A stretch of 64,000 nt of DNA from Argopecten irradians (taxonomy: Eukaryota; Mollusca; Bivalvia; Pectinida; Pectinidae), in contig NC_091134.1 in NCBI RefSeq assembly GCF_041381155.1, forward strand, positions 73,925,469-73,989,468, given 5' to 3'. A program made the translations under genes and the position numbers. This document shows positions 49,901-59,805 of this stretch, in pieces. The first letter of the stretch is position 1. Each line of letters starts with the position of its first letter. Under the pieces are notes generated by a model. That model worked only from the letters and a program-made list of their open reading frames with translations. It did no database searches and had not been told where the DNA came from.

Positions 49901-52900
49901 GAATTAGCTGTGATGTTAGGATAGTTTATAACCAGCTGTTGAATTAGCTATGATGTTAGGATAGTTTATTATCAGCTGTTGAATTATCTGTGATGTTAGG
50001 ATAGTTTATAATCAGCTGTTGAATTAGCTGTGATGTTAGGATAGTTTATAATCACCAGCTGGTTTTTTAGGTCACCTGAGACGAAGTCTCAAGTGACCTA
50101 TTCTACTCGCCTTTTGTCCGTCGTCGTGCGTCGTCCGTCGTATGTCCGTAAACAATTTACGTTTTCGACTTCTTCTCCAAAACTGCAGAAGCAATTTCAA
50201 TGAAATTTTGCACAAACCTTCTAAGGCATAAGGCCAATCAAAATTGTGAATTATATGGTCCCCACCCCCCAGGGGATTGTGGGAAGGGCCAAAAGGGGTA
50301 AAATTGAGTAAAATTTCAAAAATCTTCTTCTCTACTCACAGATGTGGTAGAATCAAATACTCTTCATAGATAGAAAGGTCTAAAGGTCCTTTACAAAAAT
50401 TGTGAATTATATGACCCTGGGGTCTCTAGTTTCCCCCTGGGGAGGAGGTTAAGTTTACTATAGTTTATATTGGGAAAACACATTTTTGAGCATTATTTGG
50501 TCATTTGTAATAGGAAATGAGTCAAATGTTGTCAGAATTATCAGTATGAGATGGCCATTTAATCCTATTAACAAATTTTCTATGACTGACCCCCAGGGGC
50601 CTTAGGGGCGGGGTCAAAAGGGGTCAAATAGGCTAAAACTTCAAAAATCTTCTTCTGAAATTCTGGAAATGGTAGAATCAAATACTTTTCATAAATAGTA
50701 AGGTCTTAAGGTCCTTTACAAAAATTGTGAATTATATGACACTGGGGTCTCACGTTTCCCCCTGGGGAGGGGGTCAAATTTACTATTGGTTATATAGGAA
50801 AAACACATTAATGAGCATTTTTTGCTCAATTTTCATTGGAAACAAGTCAAACTTGGTTAGAATTATTAGCCTGAGATAGCATTTTAACATCATATCCATA
50901 TTGGTCCAGGCTGACCCCCTGGGGCAGAGGGGCGGGGCCAAAAAAGGTCAAACAGGCTAAAACTTCAAAAATATTCTTCTAAAATTCTGGATATGGTAAA
51001 ATCAAATACACTTTACAGATGAAAAGGTCTTAAAGTTTGTTTTATTAAAATTGTTAATTATATGACCCTGGGGTCTCATGTTTTCCCTTGGGGAGGGGGT
51101 CAAGTTTACTATAGTTTATATAGGAAAAACACATTAATGAGCATTTTTTGCTCAATTTTCATAGGAAATGAGTCAAACTTGGTTAGAATTATTAGCCTGA
51201 GATAGCATTTTAATATCACATCCACATTGGTCCTGGCCAACCCCATGGGGGCAGAGGGGCGGGGCTAAAAAAGGGTCAAATAGGCTAAAACTTCAAAAAT
51301 CTTCTAAAATTCTGGAAATAGTAGAAACAAAAACAAATAATTATAGTTGGAAAGGTCTTAAGGTGTTTTATAAAAATTGTGAATTATATGACCTTGGGCT
51401 CTCACGTTACCCCCTGGGGAGGGGGTCAAGTTTACTTTAGTTTATATAGGAAAAACATATTTGTGAACATTATTTGCCCAATTTTCAAAGGAAATTAGTC
51501 AAACTTGATTAGAATTATTAGCCTAAGATATAGCATCTTAACATCCATATCCGTCCTCGATGACCCCTTAGGGGACCAGAGGGGCAGGACCAAACAGGGT
51601 CAAAATGATTAAAATTTCAAAAAAATACCTCTAAGTTCACAGGTTTGATGGAAGCAAATACTCTTTATAGTCTAAAAAGTCAAATTTATAAATCACTGAC
51701 CAACCTCAAGGCCCAGCATATAGTGTTTATATGTCTTTAATTTGTTTCATTATTTGTTTCATTATATATTCTATCTCAGGTGACTGTTAAGGCCCATGGG
51801 CCTCTTGTTATAATCAGCTGAATCAGAAATCTACACTCGATTTGGTGTTATGAGTTTAGTCTGCTCCTAATAAAACTACAAAATTACAAATGTGTTTTCC
51901 ATGTCTGTTCCAGAACAAATTCTGGCTAGCTATGTATTTAGAAATAAGAGGATTTAAATCATTTGCTCATGTTGTGATTAAAAAACATGCAGTTTAAATT
52001 TTCATGACTATAACAACTAGATGTAATCCTGTTTTTAGCCTGCTGTTTGACTATGACATTGAATGTAGAATGGGTGTACATACTGGTGATGTTTATTTCA
52101 GGTGTTGGAGGGCCACACTGACTTCATTAATTCACTGGCCTATAACCCCCAGAGTGGAGAGACTTTTGCCTCTACTGGTGATGATATGACCTGTAGACTG
52201 TGGGTAGGAGATGAACTCAACGCCTGTTTCCAACTTGGTGCTCCTGGCATGTCCGTGTGTATTCATGAAAGGGAACCAGGCAAGGTAAAAACTCTTTTGA
52301 TTTAATGTACAAAATACAAGCACATGAATATCATTGGTCCAACTTCTCCAAAACACTACTGCATCACTTTAAACCTACTGAATATGATAGAGGAATTTAC
52401 ATGAGTGACTATGTAATATGATATTTATTTAACAAGTTTTTAAGGAATAGATATTTATTTTGTTGAGGTTATGAGGGTATAATGATAATGGAGCCCATGT
52501 AAATTTTATGTAACCCGGATCTATTCCTTATATTTACAGTTTTTCAAGTAAATGAATATTATTTTTGGCAGTTGCATATGTTTTATTAAAATACCCATAT
52601 TTTTTTCTCTCCTGTCATCGTCAACGAATTAGATTGAACAGCTGATTGGAATCGAGTCATTCATATATTCCAGCCAAAAGTAAGGTCATGACCCCACATT
52701 GCTACGCCATCGACTATTCACGTAACAATAGAATCGCTGTGCGTGTTGTGCTAACATTATACACTGATAATGATAATACTAGAAAGCATGGTTATTGAGT
52801 CCATGTCAGTGCAAACTGTAAATATGATAATTTAGTGTGCACAATTTAGCCTTTATACAGGCATGTCAAATTGATAAATTCATATTACGTAGCCACAAGT

Positions 52901-55900
52901 TTTAAGATGTTTGTTTCCATTCAGTTTATTGGTGTTATTTCTCAAACATATTTTATAACACTTAACATCTCAATCTGACCATACTCAGTTTATCACTATT
53001 TCTCAGAAAGTATTGAAGGGATCTTCTCATATATAGATTCCCCTATAGGGCCCTAGTTGTGCATATTGCATTTTAGAACTGATCGGCAACAAGATGGCCG
53101 GTAGGCCGCCATCTTGGATTATGATGGTTAAATATTGTTACCGTTACTTCTTTGAAAGTACTACTGACGGGATCTTCCTCACATTTCATATGTAGGTTCC
53201 CCTGGGGTCATAGTTGTGCATTTTGCATTTTGGGACCGAATGGTCAACAAGATGGCCGGCTGGCTACCATCTTGGATTTTGATAGTTGAAGTTGAAGTTT
53301 GTTACCACTATTTCTCAGAAAGAACTGAAGGGATCTTTCTCAAATTTCATATATTGTTTGTAGTTTGAAAAGCAGAGAAAAGATTCGTCTTTCCGTTGTC
53401 AGACATAAATTATTCTTTGGTGGGCGCCAACAAGATCCCTCTGGGATCTCTTGTTAAAATCAGAAACTTTCATGATGTTCCATATTCATTTCAAATTATT
53501 GGCATAAAATGGTGATATCTCATGTACAAGAGTAAATAACAAATTATTGGCATTAAATGGTGACAAGTCATGTCCAAACTTAAACAACAAATTATTGGCA
53601 TTAGATGGTGACAAGTCATGTCCAAACTTAAACAACAAATTATTGGCATTAGATGGTGACATCTTATGTTTAAGTTTAAACAACAATTACTCCCATCTCA
53701 TGTATAAGATTAAATAACAAATTATAGGCATTAAATGGTGACATCTCATGTCCAAGCGTAAATAACAAATTATTGGCATTAAATGGTGACATCTCATGTC
53801 CAAGCGTAAATAAGAAATTATTGGCATTAGATGGTGAAATCTTATGTCCAAGCTTAAATAACAAATTATAGGCATTAAATGGTGACATCTCATGTCCAAG
53901 CGTAAATAAGAAATTATTGGCATTAGATGGTGACATCTCATGTCCAAGCGTAAATAACAAATTATTGGCATTAGATGGTGAAATCTTATGTCCAAGCGTA
54001 AATAACAAATTATTGGCATTAGATGGTGAAATCTTATGTCCAAGCTTTAACAACAAATTACTGGCATTAAATGGTTACATTTCGTGTCCAAGCTTAAAAA
54101 GATTTTAGTGTAAAAGTTAAAGACTAGAAATATGCCCTTGGGCTGATATGGCGGTCTAGGGCTGATAAAGGCTGTGATATCAAAATAATTATAACTTTCA
54201 CAGGTGATGGTAGCACAGAAGAATGGTATAATAAAGATATTCAGTATGGACCTTCAGCTACAGATCATGTCCCTCGATTGCTGCCAGTCTCCCCTGATGA
54301 GTGCTGATTGGAGTCGGTTAGATGACGATATAATCGGTGCTGTGGCTGGCACGGAGTGGCTCATTTTCCACTTATCACGATCCAGGTAATCAGTGATCTA
54401 TATCATCGGATTGTTATCACTAGAACACATAGGTCAAATGTTTCTTGGTAGATCTTAATATAAGAATCCAATGACAAATTTAGATTCCATTCGTGAGAAG
54501 ATGTTGTAGGAACGTAAAAAATTTATTGGTTATGCACATTAACTGTTTATGATAAAATGGTGCCTCTTATTCAGTTTGCGAGTCTGTTTTCAATATTCAT
54601 TGAATACCAACAGACAGGGTGATGACAAGTGTGAACATTTTCTCTGATGAGTTTGGTTGAATTTGATTTAAGGTACTATGGACATGATTATTTTGATTGT
54701 ATAACTTACATTCATTGATCAATGAATGTTTTTATCACAGCCAGCCACAGGAGAGACGACAAGCACACTCTGAAGGGGCACGAGACATTCGGTGGGCTAA
54801 GTCTTCACCGATCCTGCTTGCCACGACAGGACGACCAGGACGACAGATCAAAGTCTTCAGTACAAGGCATCACCAGGTATAACAAGATCATTTTCCTGTG
54901 GGGACTTTTCAGTATTTCTTCTGAAGGAGACAATAGTAGCATTGCTTTGTCCAAACTGAGATCACTATATTGATATTCTATATCATTCTATATTCTATTC
55001 CTTCAAGTGACCTATGTACAAATATATTGATTCTGTTTCAGGTTCCCTTGAATACCAGACAACAAGTGACCTATGTACATATATGTTGATTCTGTTTCAG
55101 GTTCCCTTGAATACCAGCCAACAAGTGGCCTATGTACAGATATGTTGGTTCTGTTTCAGGTTCCCTTGAATACCAGACAACAAGTGACCTATGTACAGAT
55201 ATGTTGATTCTGTTTCAGGTTCCCTTGAATACCAGACAACAAGTGACCTATGTACAGATATGTTGGTTCTGTTTCAGGTTCCCTTGAATACAGCACAGTC
55301 CTATGTACAGATATGTTGGTTCTGTTTCAGGTTCCCTTGAATACCAGACAACAAGTGACCTATGTACAGATATGTTGTTGATTCTGTTTCAGGTTCCCTT
55401 GAATACCAGACAACAAGTAACCTATGTACAGATATGTTGATTCTGTTTCAGGTTTCCTTGAATACCAGACAAGTGACCTATGTACAGATATGTTGATTCT
55501 GTTTCAGGTTCCCTTGAATACCAGACAACAAGTGGCCTATGTACAGATATGTTGATTCTGTTTCAGGTTCCTTGAATACCAGACAACAAGTAACCTATGT
55601 ACAGATATGTTGGTTCTGTTTCAGGTTCCCTTGAATACTAGACAAGTAACCTATGTACAGATATGTTGATTCTGTTTCAGGTTCCCTTGAAAACCAGACA
55701 ACAGGTGACTTATGTACAGATATGTTGGTTCTGTTTCAGGTTCCCTTGAATACCAGCCAACAAGTGACCTATGTACAGATATGTTGGTTCTGTTTCAGGT
55801 CTCCTTGAATACCAGCCAACAAGTGACCTATGTACAGATATGTTGGTTCTGTTTCAGGTTCCCTTGAATACCAGCCAACAAGTAACCTATGTACAGATAC

Positions 55901-57588
55901 GTTGGTTTTGTTTCAGGTTCCCTTGAATACCAGCCAACAAGTAACCTATGTACAGATATGTTGGTTCTGTTTCAGGTTCCCTTGAATACCAGACAACAAG
56001 TAACCTATGTACAGATATGTTGATTCTGTTTCAGGTTTCCTTGAATACCAGACAAGTGACCTATGTACAGATATGTTGGCTCTGTTTCAGGTTTCCTGGT
56101 ATTGTTTCAGGTTCCCTTGAATACCAGACAACAAGTAACCTATGTACAGATATGTTGGTTCTGTTTCAGGTTTCCTTGAATACCAGACAACAAGTGACCT
56201 ATGTACAGATATGTTGGTTCTGTTTCAGGTTCCCTTGAATACAAGACAACAGGTGGCCTATGTACAGATATGTTGGTTCTGTTTCAGGTTCCCTTGAATA
56301 CCAGCCAACAAGTAACCTATGTACAGATATGTTGGTTGTGTTTCAGGTTCCCTTGAATACTAGACAAGTACCTATGTACAGATATGTTGGTTCTGTTTCA
56401 GGTTCCCTTGAATACCAGACAACAAGTAACCTATGTACAGATATGTTGGTTCTGTTTCAGGTTTCCTTGAATACCAGACAACAAGTGACCTATGTACAGA
56501 TATGTTGGTTCTGTTTCAGGTTCCTTGAATACCAGACAACAAGTGACCTATGTACAGATATGTTGGTTCTGTTTCAGGTTCCCTTGAATACCAGACAACA
56601 AGTAACCTATGTACAGATATGTTGGTTCTGTTTCAGGTTCCCTTGAATACCAGACAACAAGTGACCTATGTACAGATATGTTGGTTCTGTTTCAGGTTCC
56701 CTTGAATACCAGACAACAAGTAACCTATGTACAGATATGTTGATTCTGTTTCAGGTTTCCTTGAATACCAGACAAGTGACCTATGTACAGATATGTTGGT
56801 TCTGTTTCAGGTTCCCTTGAATACCAGACAACAAGTAACCTATGTACAGATATGTTGATTCTGTTTCAGGTCTCCTTGAATACCAGACAACAAGTAACCT
56901 ATGTACAGATATGTTGGTTCTGTTTCAGGTTCCCTTGAATACTAGACAAGTAACCTATGTACAGATATGTTGGTTCTGTTTCAGGTTCCCTTGTATACCA
57001 GCCAACAAGTAACCAATGTACAGATATGTTGGTTCTGTTACAGGTTCCCTTGAATACTAGCCAACAAGTGGCCTATGTACAGATATGTTGGTTCTGTTTC
57101 AGGTTTCCTTGAATACCAGACAACAAGTGACCTATGTACAGATATGTTGGTTCTGTTTCAGGTTCCCTTGAATACCAGACAACAAGTAACCTATGTACAG
57201 ATATGTTGGTTCTGTTTCAGGTTCCCTTGAATACCAGCCAACAAGTGGCCTATGTACAGATATGTTGGTTCTGTTTCAGGTTCCCTTGAATACCAGACAA
57301 CAAGTAACCTATGTACAGATATGTTGGTTCTGTTTCAGGTTCCCTTGAATACCAGCCAGCAAGTGGCCTATGTACAGATATGTTGGTTCTGTTTCAGGTT
57401 CCCTTGAATACCAGCCAACAAGTGGCCTATGTACAGATATGTTGATTCTGTTTCAGGTTCCCTTGAATACCAGCCAACAAGTGGCCTATGGAATGAGCTG
57501 GCATTACACCTTTCCTCTATTAGCAGTTGGCGGAGACCAGAAAGTCAGCCTTTATCATATAGAGCCTACTAGGGCACAGATTGGCTGA
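46853..57588 (+). CDS. NUP37: nucleoporin NUP37 (WD40 protein of the Y complex), seven exons
   Basis: Exons: 46853-46993, 48984-49114, 49382-49454, 52102-52284, 54204-54385, 54741-54876, 57457-57588. All introns are GT-AG and the phases (0, 2, 0, 0, 2, 0) match at every join. The product is 325 residues, against 326 in human. Diagnostic segments include SWSPET, VLEGHTDFINSLAYNP, STGDDMTCRLW, GAPGMSV, VAQKNGIIKIF, PLMSADW, GAVAGTEWLIF, LLATTGRPGR and LLAVGGDQKVSLYHIE. NUP37 is a seven-bladed WD40 propeller in the Nup107-160 (Y) complex of the nuclear pore, found at kinetochores in vertebrate mitosis. The ATG has A at -3. The gene looks intact. It diverges from the exonuclease gene, and intron 6 is almost entirely copies of the exon 7 acceptor. 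Confidence 0.95.
46994..48216. other. NUP37 intron 1, left part
   Basis: Unique intron sequence. No repeats, RNA genes or exons are recognised. Confidence 0.55.
48218..48309. repeat. imperfect inverted repeat (long hairpin) in NUP37 intron 1
   Basis: The arms are 48218-48254 and 48274-48309: CTATCTTGAAAGTTATG... and ...CATAACTTTCATGATAG. They pair along about 36 bases with one mismatch and one bulged A, around a loop of about 19 nt. The size suits a small MITE-like element or a pre-miRNA-sized hairpin. No clear target-site duplication is seen. Confidence 0.8.
48557..48577. repeat. (CAAA)5 microsatellite
   Basis: A five-copy CAAA run lies directly at the 5' junction of the truncated dispersed element that follows. 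Confidence 0.9.
48578..48812 (+). mobile_element. 5'-truncated copy of the GGTCACCTGAG...CTTGTT element
   Basis: Starting CCCCCAGGGGCCAGAAGGG, this stretch aligns with the last about 240 bp of the full copy at 50063-51809. Shared parts include GGGGCCAAAAGGGGTCAAAA, AGTGTTTATATGTCTTTG, and AGGTGACCATTAAAGCCCAT against AGGTGACTGTTAAGGCCCAT. Only the 3' end is present, and it is more diverged. Confidence 0.75.
48813..48983. other. end of NUP37 intron 1
   Basis: Unique AT-rich intron with the exon 2 acceptor. Confidence 0.5.
48984..49114 (+). CDS. NUP37: NUP37 exon 2 (residues 48-91)
   Basis: The acceptor is CTGATTATTCAG|GAGGAG and the donor TTAAG|GTAATG, phase 2. It encodes KPFLFKQVRDFQNGCRVTAI and SWSPETSYQSREVADCLR. 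The V.AISWSPET block is strongly conserved in NUP37. Confidence 0.93.
49382..49454 (+). CDS. NUP37: NUP37 exon 3 (residues 91-115)
   Basis: The acceptor is CCGTTGTTTGCAG|ATTGGC and the donor ATAGAG|GTATGA, phase 0. It encodes LAVAGSNNKIHLFDSDLRG, a WD40 blade strand set. A 40-bp array starts about 40 bp into the following intron. Confidence 0.93.
49495..50060. repeat. 40-bp array in NUP37 intron 3 (about 14 units)
   Basis: Units have the form TGATGTTAGGATAGTTTATA then ATCAGCTG or ACCAGCTG, then TTGAATTAGCTA. Adjacent copies differ by one to three bases. It is unrelated to the 40-bp array of the exonuclease gene. The last unit is interrupted by the dispersed element at 50063, and unit-like sequence (TAATCAGCTGAATCAG) resumes at 51811. 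Confidence 0.93.
50063..51809 (+). mobile_element. full-length dispersed element with internal 326-bp repeats, inserted in a minisatellite
   Basis: It begins with the inverted repeat AGGTCACCTGAGAC-GAA-GTCTCAAGTGACCT (50069-50099) and ends GGCCCATGGGCCTCTTGTT. Inside, a module of about 326 bp (AATTATATGACCCTGGGGTC, CCCCTGGGGAGGGGGTCAA, GGGGCGGGGCCAAAA) recurs about three and a half times, at about 50397, 50722, 51049 and 51376. There is no open reading frame, so it is non-autonomous. It resembles a family common in bivalve sequences (from memory). Confidence 0.8.
51810..52101. other. end of NUP37 intron 3
   Basis: A fragment of the 40-bp unit followed by unique intron and the exon 4 acceptor. 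Confidence 0.55.
52102..52284 (+). CDS. NUP37: NUP37 exon 4 (residues 116-176)
   Basis: The acceptor is GTTTATTTCAG|GTGTTG and the donor GGCAAG|GTAAAA, phase 0 on both sides. It encodes VLEGHTDFINSLAYNP and FASTGDDMTCRLW, the canonical WD40 repeat of the protein with its GH and structural D residues, then GAPGMSVCIH. Confidence 0.96.
52285..52974. other. start of NUP37 intron 4
   Basis: About 700 bp of unique AT-rich intron. No feature is recognised. Confidence 0.55.
52975..53455 (+). mobile_element. non-autonomous dispersed element ending GGGATCTCTTGTT
   Basis: At least two tandem modules of roughly 170 bp share TTTCTCAGAAAG, AAGGGATCTT, AGGTTCCCCT, GTGCATTTTGCATTTTGGGA and CAACAAGATGGCCGG. 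The element ends GGTGGGCGCCAACAAGATCC then CTCTGGGATCTCTTGTT. It has no coding capacity. A more decayed relative lies at about 59105-59805. Confidence 0.75.
53484..54112. repeat. 48-bp array in NUP37 intron 4 (about 13 units)
   Basis: Units have the form AACAAATTATTGGCATTAGA then TGGTGACATCTCATGTCC, AAGCGTAAAT. Shortened units occur at the left edge. It ends about 90 bp before the exon 5 acceptor. Open frames on both strands reflect the 48-bp period. Confidence 0.93.
54204..54385 (+). CDS. NUP37: NUP37 exon 5 (residues 177-237)
   Basis: The acceptor is TAACTTTCACAG|GTGATG and the donor TCCAG|GTAATC, phase 2. It encodes VMVAQKNGIIKIFSMDLQ, SPLMSADW and IIGAVAGTEWLIFHLSRSR, closely matching the NUP37 family. 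Confidence 0.95.
54386..54740. other. NUP37 intron 5
   Basis: A 355-bp unique intron, the only sizeable NUP37 intron apart from intron 2 without an array or element. Confidence 0.7.
54741..54876 (+). CDS. NUP37: NUP37 exon 6 (residues 237-282)
   Basis: The acceptor is TTTTTATCACAG|CCAGCC (phase 2) and the donor CACCAG|GTATAA (phase 0). It encodes RDIRWAKSSPILLATTGRPG and QIKVFSTRHHQ. The upstream SQPQERRQAHSEGA segment is a loop between blades. Confidence 0.94.
54877..55017. other. unique start of NUP37 intron 6
   Basis: About 140 bp of ordinary intron sequence after the exon 6 donor, before the 59-bp array. Confidence 0.6.
55018..57490 (+). repeat. NUP37: 59-bp array of exon 7 acceptor junctions (about 43 units)
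   Basis: Each unit is the last 25 nt of intron 6 (TACAGATATGTTGATTCTG, TTTCAG) plus the first 34 nt of exon 7 (GTTCCCTTGAATACCAG, then ACAACAAGTGACCTATG). I counted about 43 TTTCAG|GT junctions from about 55041 to 57456, the last being the real one. Some units are 55 bp, with a 4-bp loss (AGACAAGTAACC). Most internal units have GTGACC or GTAACC where exon 7 has GTGGCC. Short open frames across the array are artefacts. Confidence 0.95.
57457..57588 (+). CDS. NUP37: NUP37 exon 7 (residues 283-325, stop)
   Basis: It encodes VPLNTSQQVAYGMSWHYTFP and LLAVGGDQKVSLYHIE, ending ARAQIG-type residues (TRAQIG) and TGA. It matches the closing blade of NUP37. The acceptor is the last of about 43 near-identical TTCTGTTTCAG|GTTCCC sites. 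This copy is chosen because only here does the frame continue past TATG into GGAATGAGC. Any earlier copy leads to a stop within about 24 codons. Confidence 0.94.
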   Translation, partial: VPLNTSQQVAYGMSWHYTFPLLAVGGDQKVSLYHIEPTRAQIG

Positions 57589-58123
57589 TAGACGATGCTA
57601 ATGGTCAAAGGTTAACTAGCTGACAGTAACTGCGAATGACAAAGGACGCGTACTAGTATTGTGTGTATTAACCCCATGAAGATGTGAAGGACTAAAGTGA
57701 ACTTTTATGACCACATCAAGTACAAAGGCAGATCATCTACGGCTACATTAAAGACAAAGGCAGATCTTCTATCTCCACACTAAGGATAAAGGCATATCAT
57801 ATATTGCCACATTGAGTTGAAGACTTCATGCCATCGTGTACTGGCGTTGTTGTTGTGGAAGAACATCCATTTATTTCGTCTTTGATAGGAGGAGATATAA
57901 AACTGATTTAATTGATGAATGGTAGATGAGTAAAATCATCAGATAGATGTCAGAAAACAGACAAAATAGGTTTATTAATATTAATTATAACCATTTTTGT
58001 TGTTATGAAGAAGTAGAAGAGTTAGTACTTATGCTGCAGAATATACCACTGATATAACAAATATCTGCAGTTTGTCTACTGCTTTTTACAAAGAGCACTT
58101 AATCCATTTACAAACAAAATAAA
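57589..58123 (+). promoter_or_regulatory. NUP37: NUP37 3' UTR with poly(A) signal
   Basis: Unique sequence follows the stop. A canonical AATAAA lies at 58118-58123 within AAACAAAATAAAATTG, about 530 bp after the stop, and no better signal precedes it. Extent is inferred from the signal. Confidence 0.6.
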
Positions 58124-58189
58124 ATTGTGGAAAGATGAAGATGAGTGATTATTTACATTTCTATAAAAATGATGCCTAAAGGTCTGTCA

Positions 58190-59000
58190 AAAGTGACAAC
58201 TGACGAGTCCTGCAAGGTCTAAACACACATGTTTATAAAATCACTGACGAGTCATGGAGAATCTAAACACCTGTGATAATAACTACACGGACAAATCATA
58301 GAAAGTCCAAACACCCATGGTAATAACATCACTGACAAGTCATAGAAAGGCCAAACACCCATGGTAATAACATCACTGAAAAGTCATAGAAAGTCGAAGC
58401 ACCCATGGTAATAAAATCACTGAAAAGTCATAGAAAGTCGAAGCACCCATGGTAATAAAATCAGTGAAAAGTCATAGAAATTCGAAGCACCCATGGTAAT
58501 AAAATCACTGAAAAGTCATAGAAAGTCGAAGCACCCATGGTAATAAAATCACTGAAAAGTCATAGAAAGTCGAAGCACCCATGGTAATAAAATCACTGAA
58601 AAGTCGTAGAAAGTCGAAGCACCCATGGTAATAAAATCACTGAAAAGTCATAGAAAGTCGAAGCACCCATGGTAATAAAATCACTGAAAATTCATAGAAA
58701 GTCGAAGCACCCATGGTAATAAAATCACTGAAAAGTCATAGAAAGTCGAAGCACCCATGGTAATAAAATCACTGAAAAGTCATAGAAAGTCGAAGCACCC
58801 ATGGTAATAAAATCACTGAAAAGTCATAGAAAGTCGAAGCACCCATGGTAATAAAATCACTGAAAAGTCATAGAAAGTCGAAGCACCCATGGTAATAAAA
58901 TCACTGAAAAGTCATAGAAAGTCGAAGCACCCATGGTAATAAAATCACTGAAAGTCATAGAAAGTCGAAGCACCCATGGTAATAACATCTCTGACTATCA
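58190..59000. repeat. 44-bp array downstream of NUP37 (about 17-19 units)
   Basis: Units have the form AAATCACTGAAAAGTCATAG then AAAGTCGAAGCACCCATGG, TAATA. The left end is a decayed gradient (CTGACGAGTC, GTCTAAACACACATG), becoming near-perfect from about 58380. It lies outside any exon found. Confidence 0.93.
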
Positions 59001-59104
59001 TGGAAGCTCCAAACGCCCGTGGTTCAGACATTAATATGTCTCTTATAGAATATAATTAGCCATATTTACTTCTTAGCCCAGCATTCCAATTCACTTACAT
59101 GGTC

Positions 59105-59805
59105 TCTCCGTACCTCCATAAACAATTATTGTTATCGTTATTCCTCAGAAAGTTCAGAAGGGAATGGATCTCTCTCAAATTTCTTGTGTAGGGTTATCTT
59201 TGTGCGTAGTTGTACACCTCACATTTTGGCTTTGATGGGATTACACGACGGCTGACCGGCAGTCATATTTGATTTTGACAATTGAAGTTTTGTTGCTGCT
59301 ATATCTCAAAAAGAACTCAAGGAGTCTATCTCAAATTTCATACGCTGGTTCCTCTTTGTTCCTATTTTTTATATCGTGTATTGGGACTGGCTGAATAACA
59401 AGATGACGGAAAAGCAGTCCTCTAGCATTTTGACAGTTGAATTTTGATATCGCATTTTTTCAGAAAGTCCTTGTAGGTTCTCCTTCATGCGTAGATTTGC
59501 ACATTTAATTTAAGGCCGAGCCATATTCCAGATGGCCGACTGGCAGTCACATTGGCTTTTGACAATTGAAGTTACATGTAGTAGTGTTTTTCTCAGATAA
59601 TACCGAAGGGATCTCTCGCATTTTCTAGGTTCCCATGGGTGGCTAGTTATACACATTCCATTCCATTTAAGACCGATTGGAAGGCAACATATATAATTAC
59701 ATGTACAGATAAAGGAAACGATGAGAAATGCCCTTCTTTCCTTTGACCAACTTAAAACATTCAATGGTGGGCACCATTAAATCCCTCTGGTATTTCTTGT
59801 TGTTT
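59105..59805 (+). mobile_element. decayed relative of the CTTGTT-ending element
   Basis: Degenerate modules (CTCAGAAAGTTCAGAAGG, ATGGCCGACTGGCAGTCAC, TTTTGACAATTGAAG, AGGGATCTCTCGCA) match the element at 52975-53455. The end reads AATGGTGGGCACCATTAAAT then CCCTCTGGTATTTCTTGTTG. Its last about 155 bp are copied again at 61979-62133 by the segmental duplication. Confidence 0.65.

Noticed and set aside
55948..57480. Open frames with YRYVGSVSGSLEYQ-type repeats
   Set aside because: They are out-of-frame readings of the 59-bp array. Only the final exon 7 continues the NUP37 frame.
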